The notes under the pieces: model-generated
What the model saw: the letters and a program-made list of their open reading frames with translations, nothing else
Database searches by the model: none
What the model was told of the DNA's origin: nothing
Source: Yinghuangia seranimata
Lineage (GTDB): Bacteria; Actinomycetota; Actinomycetes; Streptomycetales; Streptomycetaceae
Length of the DNA stretch: 64,000 nt
Assembly: GCF_029953285.1 (NCBI RefSeq)
Contig: NZ_JASAOI010000007.1
Coordinates: forward strand, 169,504-233,503
Reading direction: 5' to 3'
Program-made: the position numbers and the translations under genes
Part shown: piece after piece, positions 35,260-42,403 of the stretch
How the letters are laid out: each line of letters opens with the position of its first letter
Position numbering within the stretch: position 1 is the stretch's first letter

Positions 35260-35322
35260 ATGCCAGACCACACCCTGGTCGCGGTCTTCCGCACCAGCAC
35301 CCCGCCGCCGGTCGCCTTCTAG
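35260..35322 (+). CDS. Leaderless 20-residue upstream ORF with a Pro-Pro-Pro motif (candidate leader peptide)
   Basis: ATG at 35260, TAG at 35320-35322. The peptide is MPDHTLVAVF-RTSTPPPVAF. It has its own promoter with the start codon at the predicted first base of the transcript, a run of three prolines (codons 15-17, 35302-35310) that is a known ribosome-stalling type motif, and two hairpins between it and the EamA gene, the second overlapping that gene's RBS. This is the organisation of a translational or transcriptional attenuator. The peptide itself probably has no other role. Confidence is limited because short ORFs arise by chance. Confidence 0.5.
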   Translation: MPDHTLVAVFRTSTPPPVAF

Positions 35323-35334
35323 GGCGCACCGGCG

Positions 35335-35354
35335 AGGCGCGGGTCTCCGCGCTT
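35335..35354 (+). terminator. Hairpin A of the EamA leader
   Basis: GCGCGG (35337-35342), loop GTCT, CCGCGC (35347-35352); with the flanking A-U and G-U pairs the stem reaches 8 bp. It lies 13 bases after the upstream ORF's stop. A pyrimidine-rich stretch follows, so it could be a weak terminator (attenuator). Confidence 0.45.
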
Positions 35355-35396
35355 CCCTCTCCCCCGTGACGTTCCCGGGGTCCCTTCGCCGTGCGC

Positions 35397-35432
35397 CCGT
35401 TTCGGATCACTCATCCCTGATTCGCGAAACGG
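35397..35432 (+). promoter_or_regulatory. Hairpin B overlapping the EamA Shine-Dalgarno sequence
   Basis: Perfect 8-bp arms CCGTTTCG (35397-35404) and CGAAACGG (35425-35432), with inner ATCA (35406-35409) and TGAT (35418-35421). The last two bases belong to GGAAGG (35431-35436), the RBS of the EamA gene. Folding could therefore lower initiation. Confidence 0.5.
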
Positions 35433-35443
35433 AAGGTCTCGGC

Positions 35444-36361
35444 GTGTCCACACGCACTTCTGCTCCGGTACGTCCGCACGCCCGCCAAGCGCGGGGGGCC
35501 ACACGGGCGTTCGCCCGCGGTCCCCTGCCGATCCTGGTGGCGTGCCTGTTGTGGGGCAGCACCGGCACGGTCGCCTCGTTCGCGCCCGCGGGCGCGGGTC
35601 CGGCGGCGGTCGGCTGCTCCGGGCTGCTCTTCGGCGGGCTCCTGCTCTTCGTCACGACGCGGGGTGCGTGGGCGCTGCTGCGCGGCGCGTCCGGCCGTGA
35701 ACTGCGTGCCCTCGCGCTGGGCGCGGTCGCGGTGGCCGGGTATCCGGTCACGTTCTATCCCGCGGTCGCGCGCTGCGGGGTCGCGGTCGCGACGGTGGTC
35801 GCGCTGGGCGTGGCGCCGCTGTTCGCCGGTCTCGCGGAACGCTCAGCGGGCGGGGCGCGCTGGTGGGCCGCGACGACGGCGGCCGTCGCGGGCTGCGCGC
35901 TGCTGGTCGTCGGGCAGGACGCGGCCGGGGCGCGGGCGGACCTCGTGGGGGTCGGGCTCGCGGTGGCGGCCGGGCTGTCGTACGCGGTGTACGCCACGGT
36001 CGGCGCGCGGCTGATCGCGGCGGGCCGGCGCTCGCGTCCGGTGCTGGGCGTCATGTTCGCGGGGGCTGCGGTGCTGGTGGCGCCGCTGGTGGTCGCGGAC
36101 GGCGGGTGGCTGGCGTCCGGGCGCGGTCTCGCGGTCGCGGCGCATCTGTCGGTGCTGACGACGTTCGCGGCGTACACGCTGTTCGGGTTCGGCCTGCGCT
36201 GGACGACGGCGGCGACGGCGACCGCCCTGACACTGGCCGAACCGGCGGCCGCGGCGGTGCTCGCGGTGGTGGTGCTCGGCGAGCCGATGGCGGCGCTGTC
36301 GTGGGCCGGACTCGCGGTGACGGGCGTGGCGTTGGGGGCGCTGACGCTGAGCCGCGGCTGA
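35444..36361 (+). CDS. EamA/DMT-family transporter
   Basis: A 305-residue protein with about ten membrane helices arranged as two EamA halves: LVACLLWGSTGTVASF near residue 30 opens the first half, and GVGLAVAAGLSYAVYATVGARL near residue 165 the second. EamA proteins export amino acids or small metabolites. GGAAGG lies 7 bases before the GTG at 35444. A longer in-frame start is not supported. The gene is preceded by a leaderless 20-codon ORF and two hairpins (35260-35432), which suggests control at the level of translation or attenuation, perhaps by the exported compound. Confidence 0.88.
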   Translation: MSTRTSAPVRPHARQARGATRAFARGPLPILVACLLWGSTGTVASFAPAGAGPAAVGCSGLLFGGLLLFVTTRGAWALLRGASGRELRALALGAVAVAGYPVTFYPAVARCGVAVATVVALGVAPLFAGLAERSAGGARWWAATTAAVAGCALLVVGQDAAGARADLVGVGLAVAAGLSYAVYATVGARLIAAGRRSRPVLGVMFAGAAVLVAPLVVADGGWLASGRGLAVAAHLSVLTTFAAYTLFGFGLRWTTAATATALTLAEPAAAAVLAVVVLGEPMAALSWAGLAVTGVALGALTLSRG

Positions 36362-36420
36362 CCGCACCCGACCGGGGCGGCGGCCTCACCACGGGGCCGC
36401 CGCCTCTCGCGCACCCAAAA

Positions 36421-36471
36421 CGCAACCTCAGGGTTGCGCATTCGGACCGCAACCTGCAACCTTGAGGTAGC
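36421..36471. promoter_or_regulatory. Repeated ArsR-type operators upstream of the SRPBCC-ArsR pair
   Basis: CGCAACC (36421-36427), four bases, GGTTGCG (36432-36438) is a perfect dyad. GCAACCTTGAGGTAGC (36456-36471) is a related imperfect copy, 12 of 16 bases identical to the matching part of the first, and another GCAACC lies between them. The half-site GCAACC is typical of operators of ArsR proteins encoded with SRPBCC partners. The SRPBCC gene starts at 36525. Confidence 0.6.
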
Positions 36472-36524
36472 ACGTTGCGCTTCGCCGCCCGCCGCGACCC
36501 GGCGGGCCCGTCCCGGGAGTTGCC

Positions 36525-36992
36525 ATGACCACGCCGATCGCCGACACCATCGAACGCGAAGTCCTGATCCACGCGCCCGTCGAGCGCGTGTGGGCGGTCC
36601 TGACGCGGGCCGAGCACATCGGCGTGTGGTTCGGCACCGGGCAGCCCGCGAGCGTCGACCTGCGCCCGGGCGGCTGGATCGTCTTCGACCACCCGGGTCA
36701 CGGCGAGATCCCGGCCCTCGTCGAGGAGATCGACGCGCCGCACCGGCTGACGTTCCGCTGGGCGGTCGTCGGGCCCGGCGGCACCCGGCCGGCGCAGGGC
36801 AACCAGACGCTGGTGACGCTCACGCTGACCGAGGAGGCCGGCGGCACGCGCGTGAACGTCCTCGAAAGCGGCCTCCTCGACGTCGACACCACGCAGGAGG
36901 AACTGGCCTCGCGCTACGAGGCCAACGCCCAGGGCTGGACCCACGTCCTGGCGGGCCTCGGCCGGTACGCCGAGGCGACCGCGGCGGCATGA
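36525..36992 (+). CDS. SRPBCC (AHSA1-type) family protein
   Basis: A 155-residue START/Bet v 1-like protein. It begins with IEREVLIHAPVERVWAVLT, the AHSA1 opening, has the central GxW strand (FGTGQPASVDLRPGGW) and ends with the long helix containing WTHVLAGL. Such proteins have a deep hydrophobic pocket for a ligand. GGGAG lies 6 bases before the ATG. It is coupled to the ArsR-type regulator, whose ATG overlaps its stop by 4 bases, and may act as ligand scavenger or co-effector for it. Confidence 0.9.
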   Translation: MTTPIADTIEREVLIHAPVERVWAVLTRAEHIGVWFGTGQPASVDLRPGGWIVFDHPGHGEIPALVEEIDAPHRLTFRWAVVGPGGTRPAQGNQTLVTLTLTEEAGGTRVNVLESGLLDVDTTQEELASRYEANAQGWTHVLAGLGRYAEATAAA

Positions 36993-37432
36993 CCGTGGCA
37001 CGGCCGACCGCCGCGGACGGGCCCGAGGCGGCGTCCCCCGGCACCGCCGACGAGGGCCTGGAACGGGTCCTGTCCGCCCTCGCCGACCCGACCCGGCGCC
37101 GCATCCTCGACCTGCTCGCCGAGTCGGACGGCGGCACGGCGACCGCACTGGCGACCCGACTCCCCATCAGCCGCCAGGCGGTCGTCAAACACCTGGCCGT
37201 CCTCGACCGGGCGGACCTGGTGACGGGCCGGCAGTCGGGCCGCGAAGTCCGCTACCGCGTACGACCGGAGGGCCTTGAGGGCACCGCCCGGTGGATGAAC
37301 GGGCTTGCCGCGCAGTGGGACCGCCGACTGGCGGCGATCAAGCTCCTCGCCGAGAGCGACGTTCCCGACGAGCCGCCGCACGCCGGTCCCGCCGCGCCAC
37401 CGGAGGCGTCCCGCCCGGGCGACGACGTTTGA
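36989..37432 (+). CDS. ArsR-family regulator paired with SRPBCC
   Basis: A 147-residue winged-helix protein. LSALADPTRRRILDLLAE near residue 28, ISRQAVVKHLAVLDRADLV (recognition helix and wing) and then GREVRYRVRPEGL are typical of the ArsR/SdpR subgroup without metal-binding Cys. The ATG overlaps the SRPBCC stop, so the two are made together. It probably represses the operon through the GCAACC dyads at 36421-36471. Confidence 0.9.
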   Translation: MTVARPTAADGPEAASPGTADEGLERVLSALADPTRRRILDLLAESDGGTATALATRLPISRQAVVKHLAVLDRADLVTGRQSGREVRYRVRPEGLEGTARWMNGLAAQWDRRLAAIKLLAESDVPDEPPHAGPAAPPEASRPGDDV

Positions 37433-37484
37433 CCCGCCGTCAGGGTGTGCCCGGTGGATCGCTCGGGCTTCGCGCCGCCCGGCA

Positions 37485-37614
37485 CGGAGCCGGGCTCCGC
37501 CGGCCCTCCCAAGCCCTGCGCCCTGCTTGGGAGGGCCGCAACGCCCAGCATTCCCGCCCAGCACTCCCGCCCGGCACGACACGGGCTGTCCGACGAGGAT
37601 CCACCGGACAGCCC
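37485..37614. terminator. Three stacked hairpins between convergent genes
   Basis: In the 318-base gap 37433-37750 three perfect hairpins follow one another. The first is CGGAGC/GCTCCG (37485-37499). The second has 14-bp arms (37501-37514 CGGCCCTCCCAAGC; 37525-37538) with a 10-base loop. The third is GGGCTGTCCG (37583-37592) with CGGACAGCCC (37605-37614). They serve the ArsR and MarR genes as bidirectional terminators. No gene was found in the gap. Confidence 0.7.
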
Positions 37615-37750
37615 CCGACCGGGGCCGCCGCCGAACCCCCGGTGGCGTCCCTTCTTCCTTCCGCTTCGGCCGTCAGACGCGACGCCGCTCCCGCAGCCGA
37701 GCCCGCCGAGACCGCCGTGGCGGTCCTGGCCGCGCCGTCCCGGCGTCCCG

Positions 37751-38251
37751 TCAGGCGCCGTTCGCCGGCTTCGGCGTGACGTTGGCGATCATCCGCTGGA
37801 GCACGCGCACGGTCGTCGCGTAGTCCGCGTCGCTGATGCCCTCGTGGATGTGCGCGCGCACGGAGGGGGCGATCTCCTTGACGCGCAGGCGCGCCGCCTC
37901 GCCCTCCGGTTCGAGGCTGAGCGCACCGTCCGGCGTCCGGGACAGCCAGCCGCGCTCCACCAGGACGTCGGACTCGGCGGCCAGGTCGTCACCGGGGAGC
38001 AGGTAGTCGACCATGGCGTCGGCCAGGTCGGCGAGGGTGCGGGGCGCGCCGTCCGGGGAGAGGTCGTCCGGGGAGAGGTTGCGCAGCAGCCAGAACTGCG
38101 GCTGCGTGAGGCCGAGTTCCGCCTGCCGCGAGCGGATGTAGGCGATCACGTCGCGGTGCGCGAGCCCGGTCCAGTAGCCGACGGGCTGTGCGGCGAGCTC
38201 GGTGTCAGTGGGCTCGGCGGCGGCGGTCGGGGTCGAGGTCTCGGCGCTCAT
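37751..38251 (-). CDS. MarR-like winged-helix regulator
   Basis: A 166-residue protein. A helical N-terminal part with LAHRDVIAYIRSRQAELGLTQPQFWLLRNL, then LADAMVDYLLPGDDLAAESDVLVERGWLSRT, match the MarR-like proteins of actinobacteria in which helix 1 carries Arg-Asp-Val. The wing (DGALSLEPEGEAARLRV) is present. Its target is not evident. The DHA2-type MFS gene upstream on the same strand starts 131 bases from the end of the following gene, so an operon is unlikely. Confidence 0.75.
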   Translation of the reverse strand: MSAETSTPTAAAEPTDTELAAQPVGYWTGLAHRDVIAYIRSRQAELGLTQPQFWLLRNLSPDDLSPDGAPRTLADLADAMVDYLLPGDDLAAESDVLVERGWLSRTPDGALSLEPEGEAARLRVKEIAPSVRAHIHEGISDADYATTVRVLQRMIANVTPKPANGA

Positions 38252-38382
38252 GACGGCTCCTCAGGTCGTTCGCGGGACCGGCTCCGCCGAGTGCCCGCAC
38301 GTGCAGTGGTGCTCGGGGGAACCCGCCTGCGACCGGTCTTGTTCTCGGCGGCGCGGTGATCTACCGCACACAGGCGAAACGT

Positions 38383-39819
38383 TCAGCCCCGACGCCGCTC
38401 GCGCAGGCCGACCGCGGTCAGCACGGCCACGACCAGGAACAGCACCGACGCGGCGCGGAACGCGAACGCGTAGCCGTCGGCCGCGCCCGAGGCCCCCGTC
38501 CCGGCGTGCGAGTCGGCGAGCGAGGCGAAGAGCGCGATGCCGATCGTCGGCCCCATCAGCATGAAGGTGTTGAACACCCCTCCGGCCAGCGCCGCCTGGC
38601 TCTGCGGGACGCCGCGCGTCGCGCCGATCACCGCGCTCGCCGCGGTCAGCGAGATCCCGACGGGCAGCATCAGCAGCCCGGCGAGCGGCAGTCCGACGTA
38701 CGAGGACTCCGACGTCACGAACCCGAGCAGCAGGAACGCGGCCGCGTTGACCAGAAGTCCGAGCGGCGCCGCACGGTGGATGCCGAGCTTGGCGACGGCC
38801 GTCGCCGCCGACGCGCCCGCCGCGATCAGCACCAGGGTGTACGGCACGAACGCCATCGCCGAGCGCAACGCCGTCCAGCCGAGCGCCTTCTGGAAGTACA
38901 GCGAGAGCAGGAACGCGCTGGACGCGCCCGCGATCGGCGCGAGCATGCCGGTGCCGAGCGCGACCGCGCGCTGCCGGGACGCGACGAAGTCCATCGGCAA
39001 CAGCGGTGCCGCCACGGCGCGTTCGACGGCGACGAAGGCGGCGCCCAGCGCGATGCCCGCGGCCGCGGCGCCGAGCACGACGGGGCTCGTCCAGCCGCGC
39101 GCGCCGACCTCGGTGAGGGCGTAGCCGATGAGGGCGAGGGTCCCGGTGGCCAGCACCGCGCCGAGCACGTCGAGGCGCGCGCCGGCCCGGCGGGCGTGCG
39201 TGTCGGGCAGGAGCCGACGTCCGAGGACCGCCGCGGCCGCACCGATCACGGCGATGACGACGAACGCCCAGCGCCACGACGCGCTCGCCGTCAGACCCGC
39301 GAGCTGCATGCCGAGCGCCGCGCCGATGCCCGACAGCCCGCCCCACGCGGCCATGGCCTTGCCGCGCGAGCCCTCGTCGCGGAAGACGTCGCCGACGAGC
39401 GCCATCGCGGCCGGCGCCGCGATCGCCGAGCCGACGCCCTGCGCGAGGCGGGCGCCGATCAGCGCCTCGCCGGAGGGCGCCGCCGCGACGACGAGGGACG
39501 CGAACGCGAAGCCGCCGGTGCCGACGGCGAACATCCGCACGCGCCCGTATATGTCGGCCAACCTGCCGCCTAGGAGGAGTAGGCCGCTGAACGCGAGCGT
39601 GTAGGCGGCGTTCGTCCACACCAGTCCGGCGTTGCCGAGGCCGAGGTCGCGCTGCAGGTCGGGGCCGATTCCGGCGGTGACCGCGACGGCGGTGTTGAGC
39701 ACCGCCTGGACGGCGGCGAGGACGGCGAACGCCTTGGCGGCGCGCGGCGCGGCGTCCCCGCCGCGGGCCGACGTACCAGAGGCGGGCGAGGCGGCGGTGA
39801 GAGCGGTGGTCGAGTGCAC
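38383..39819 (-). CDS. MFS efflux transporter (DHA2-type)
   Basis: A 478-residue protein with about 14 membrane helices. The N-terminal half has GLVWTNAAYTLAFSGLLLLGGRLADIYGR (motif A: GRLADIYGR) and RLAQGVGSAIAAPAAMALV (motif C-like). This is the drug:H+ antiporter-2 class. Its promoter region shares the CTGTACT-N4-AGTACAG operator with the divergent TetR gene (39921-39938), so this pump is very probably repressed by that TetR protein and induced by its ligand. The substrate is unknown. Confidence 0.88.
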   Translation of the reverse strand: MHSTTALTAASPASGTSARGGDAAPRAAKAFAVLAAVQAVLNTAVAVTAGIGPDLQRDLGLGNAGLVWTNAAYTLAFSGLLLLGGRLADIYGRVRMFAVGTGGFAFASLVVAAAPSGEALIGARLAQGVGSAIAAPAAMALVGDVFRDEGSRGKAMAAWGGLSGIGAALGMQLAGLTASASWRWAFVVIAVIGAAAAVLGRRLLPDTHARRAGARLDVLGAVLATGTLALIGYALTEVGARGWTSPVVLGAAAAGIALGAAFVAVERAVAAPLLPMDFVASRQRAVALGTGMLAPIAGASSAFLLSLYFQKALGWTALRSAMAFVPYTLVLIAAGASAATAVAKLGIHRAAPLGLLVNAAAFLLLGFVTSESSYVGLPLAGLLMLPVGISLTAASAVIGATRGVPQSQAALAGGVFNTFMLMGPTIGIALFASLADSHAGTGASGAADGYAFAFRAASVLFLVVAVLTAVGLRERRRG

Positions 39820-39920
39820 GGCGGTCTCCCGGTGGGCGGGTGCGGGCAGGCGGACGCGTTCGCGCCGCCACGCGCGGTGGAAGAGGTGGATGCGTGCGCC
39901 GGGTCCGGCGCACGACTAGA

Positions 39921-39958
39921 CTGTACTCAGAAGTACAGATGAACTCAAGAGTACAGTT
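39921..39958. promoter_or_regulatory. TetR operator and adjacent half-site in the MFS/tetR divergent region
   Basis: CTGTACT (39921-39927), CAGA, AGTACAG (39932-39938) is a perfect 7-bp dyad. A second AGTACAGTT half-site lies at 39950-39958. The same dyad recurs at 40680-40724. Confidence 0.65.
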
Positions 39959-40002
39959 CGCGCCCCGCTCCCGGCGGGGTGGCAGACCCAGAGGAGCCGA
40001 CC

Positions 40003-40659
40003 GTGCCGACTGCGAAAGCGGCCACCCCCAAGCCCCCGGCCACCCAGCCTTCGGGCGAGCGCGCCCGCCGCAAGCGCGAGGCGATCGTCGAGGCGGCCGC
40101 GACGGCGTTCCTGCGGAACGGCTACGACGCGGGCATGGACGCCATCGCCGCCGAGGCCGGCGTCTCGAAGGTCACCGTCTACAACCACTTCGGCAGCAAG
40201 GAGGCACTGTTCGTCGACGTCGTGCGCGCGATCCTCGACCGCGCGCTCGCGGTGCCGAACCGGCTCATCGAGGAGAACCTCACGCACTCCACCGACCTGC
40301 GCGCGGACCTGCTGGAGCTGTGCCACGCGTGGGTCGAGGGGCACGCGACGCCCGAGGTGTTCGCGCTGCACAACGTCGTCATGGGCTCCAGCGGCAGGTT
40401 CCCCGAGCTCGGCGAGGCGTGGCTGGACCTCGGGCCGCGCCGGTTCCACACACTGCTGCGCGAGGCGCTGCGGGCGCAGACCGAGGCCGGGCGACTGGCG
40501 GTGGACGACACCGAGCTGGCCGCCGTACAGCTGTCCGGCCTGGTGTTCCTGCCGCAGATCGCCTTCGGCTCGGCGGGCGCGCCGCCGGACGCGGATCTGA
40601 CCGAACGACTCGTCCAGGGCGGCGTCGACATGTTCCTGAGCCGCTACCAGGCCGCGTAG
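40003..40659 (+). CDS. TetR-family repressor
   Basis: A 218-residue repressor from the GTG at 40003, where GAGGAG lies 6-7 bases upstream; the GTG at 39979 lacks an RBS. The N-terminal HTH is clear: EAAATAFLRNGYDAGMDAIAAEAGVSKVTVYNHFGSKEALF spans residues about 28-68. The C-terminal ligand domain is of the TetR_C_7/AefR type in general shape. It faces the MFS gene, and its dyad sites are also found before the serine-hydrolase gene, so it should control all three units. Confidence 0.92.
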   Translation: MPTAKAATPKPPATQPSGERARRKREAIVEAAATAFLRNGYDAGMDAIAAEAGVSKVTVYNHFGSKEALFVDVVRAILDRALAVPNRLIEENLTHSTDLRADLLELCHAWVEGHATPEVFALHNVVMGSSGRFPELGEAWLDLGPRRFHTLLREALRAQTEAGRLAVDDTELAAVQLSGLVFLPQIAFGSAGAPPDADLTERLVQGGVDMFLSRYQAA

Positions 40660-40679
40660 AACCGACCCCGCGACACGAC

Positions 40680-40724
40680 AACTGTACTGGACTGTTGAGT
40701 ACACATGTACTTTCCAGTACAGTT
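40680..40724. promoter_or_regulatory. TetR operator array before the serine-hydrolase gene
   Basis: Outer arms AACTGTACTGG (40680-40690) and CCAGTACAGTT (40714-40724) are a perfect 11-bp repeat. Inside lies AGTACA-CA-TGTACT (40698-40711), and TGTACT (40706-40711), four bases, AGTACAG (40716-40722) repeats the layout of the 39921 operator. The hydrolase starts at 40784. Confidence 0.65.
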
Positions 40725-40783
40725 CTTGGTGTCGGCGGGAGCCTTCCCGCACGGCTACGCTCGCGCACCCCTCGGGAGGGATC

Positions 40784-41968
40784 ATGTCCGTCGGAATCCA
40801 GTCGGCAGGCTCGGACCGCGTCGTCCACGGCACGGTGGCGAAGGGCTACGAAGGAGTCCGCGCCGTGTTCGAGCAGGTCGTCGCCGACGACTACAACGAG
40901 CCGGGCGCGCAGCTCGCCGCGTACGCCGACGGCCGCCAGGTCGTCGACCTGTGGGCCGGCGACGACATCGCGGGCGACACGCTGCACGCGGTGTTCTCCA
41001 ACACCAAGGGCGCGGCGCACGTGGTGGTCGCGATGCTCGTCGAGGACGGGGTGCTCGACCTCGACCGCCGGGTCGCGGAGTACTGGCCGGAGTTCGCCGC
41101 ACACGGCAAGGCCCGGCTGACGCTGCGCCAACTGCTCCAGCACCGCTCCGGCGTCATCGGCGTCGACGGCGGGTTCAGCACCGCGGAACTGGCCGACGAC
41201 CGGGTCGTGGCGGCCCGGCTGGCCGACCAGAAGCCCTTCTGGGAACCGGGCGAGTCGTACGGCTACCACGCGTACGTCATCGGCGCGCTGACCGGCGAGG
41301 TCGTGCGGCGCGTGACCGGCTCCTCGATCCAGGAGCTGTTCGAGGAGCGCATCCGCGCGCCCTTCGGGCTCGACTTCTACATCGGCCTCCCGGAGGAACA
41401 GGAGGCCCGCTACGTACCGGTACGCCCGATGGACCCGCCCCCGCAGCTCGCCGCGCAGCTGGCGGCCAACCCGATCCCGCCGGACAGCGCCCTGGGCATC
41501 GCGTTCAACCTGAACGCGACGCCGCCCACCGACCTGGCCGCCTTCATCAACGAGCGCTCCGTCCGCGCACTCGGCCCGACCTCGGCCGGCGGCATCGGCA
41601 ACGCCCGCGGCCTCGCCCGTTTCTACGCCGCCGTCATCGGCGGCCTGGACGGCGCCCCGGCCCTGCTGTCGCCGGACACCATCGCGGAGTTCTCCCGCCT
41701 CGGCACCCCGGGCGTCGACGCGGTGACCGGCGACGTCGACCACTTCGGCCTCGGCTTCGAAACCGTGGCCCTGCGCTACCCGTTCCTCGGCGCGGCCGCC
41801 TTCGGCCACAGCGGCGCCGCCGGCTCGCAAGCCTTCGCAGACCCGACCAGCGGCATCGCGTACGGCTACACCCGCCGCCGCTTCCACTTCCCGCCAGGCG
41901 GCGGCGCGACCGAAAACGACGCCCTTGCCGCAGCAGTCGTACGGGCGGCAAAGGCCGAATCCGCCTGA
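40784..41968 (+). CDS. Beta-lactamase-family serine hydrolase (EstB-type)
   Basis: A 394-residue class C beta-lactamase-like protein. The SxxK nucleophile motif is SNTK near residue 72, followed by LRQLLQHRSG near 115. The YxN-like site is the Tyr in SYGYHAYV near 162, and the HSGAAGS-type segment is near residue 348. Members cleave small esters or peptides, not usually beta-lactams, and there is no signal peptide. GGAGGG lies upstream of the ATG. It is the third unit sharing the TetR operator motif with the MFS pump. Confidence 0.85.
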   Translation: MSVGIQSAGSDRVVHGTVAKGYEGVRAVFEQVVADDYNEPGAQLAAYADGRQVVDLWAGDDIAGDTLHAVFSNTKGAAHVVVAMLVEDGVLDLDRRVAEYWPEFAAHGKARLTLRQLLQHRSGVIGVDGGFSTAELADDRVVAARLADQKPFWEPGESYGYHAYVIGALTGEVVRRVTGSSIQELFEERIRAPFGLDFYIGLPEEQEARYVPVRPMDPPPQLAAQLAANPIPPDSALGIAFNLNATPPTDLAAFINERSVRALGPTSAGGIGNARGLARFYAAVIGGLDGAPALLSPDTIAEFSRLGTPGVDAVTGDVDHFGLGFETVALRYPFLGAAAFGHSGAAGSQAFADPTSGIAYGYTRRRFHFPPGGGATENDALAAAVVRAAKAESA

Positions 41969-42010
41969 GCCCCCGCACAGGCAGCCTCCGCCCGCCCGGC
42001 CAACGGACCG

Positions 42011-42037
42011 GCGGCCACCCACAGCGCGGGTGGCCGC
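42011..42037 (+). terminator. Terminator of the serine-hydrolase gene
   Basis: Perfect 10-bp arms GCGGCCACCC (42011-42020) and GGGTGGCCGC (42028-42037) with a 7-base loop, 43 bases after the stop at 41968. Confidence 0.65.
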
Positions 42038-42196
42038 AGCCCTGACTCGGCACTCAGGAGCCCGCTATGGCAGCCGGTGGACCTTCCCGCTCACGGCACC
42101 GGGCGCGCCACGTCGGCCTGCGTCCCTCGCAGCGCTCGCGCCGGCCCGCACTGCCAGGCAGCGTCGCGGCCACGCCACAACGTCTCCGGCCGCCGT

Positions 42197-42395
42197 TCAC
42201 GGCCGCACCCAGCGCCTCGACCTGACGACCCGCGAACTCGCCACCGTCGCCGCCTGCACCGCCCCCGGCACCGCCGCCCCGCGGATCGGCGCCTGGTCCA
42301 CCGACACCACCCCCGCCCCCGCCGGGATCGACCCGTGCACCAGCGAGCTCTTCCCCGACCCCGCGACCCCCGTCACCCACGCAAGGCCCGTCCCG
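42197..42395 (-). pseudogene. Decayed fragment of a UvrA-like ABC ATPase
   Basis: On the minus strand, in the frame starting at 42373, the sequence reads TGVAGSGKSSLVHGS followed by VVSVDQAPIRG. This is the Walker A of the second ATPase domain of UvrA and the conserved DQxPIRG that follows it. The frame loses similarity after the IRG and stops at 42197-42199; upstream only a few residues remain before the next gene. The rest of a UvrA (about 700-900 residues) is absent, so this is a remnant. Stand-alone UvrA paralogs confer DNA-intercalator resistance in Streptomyces. Plus-strand ORFs over this stretch are shadows. Confidence 0.6.
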
Positions 42396-42403
42396 TCGTG
42401 GCC

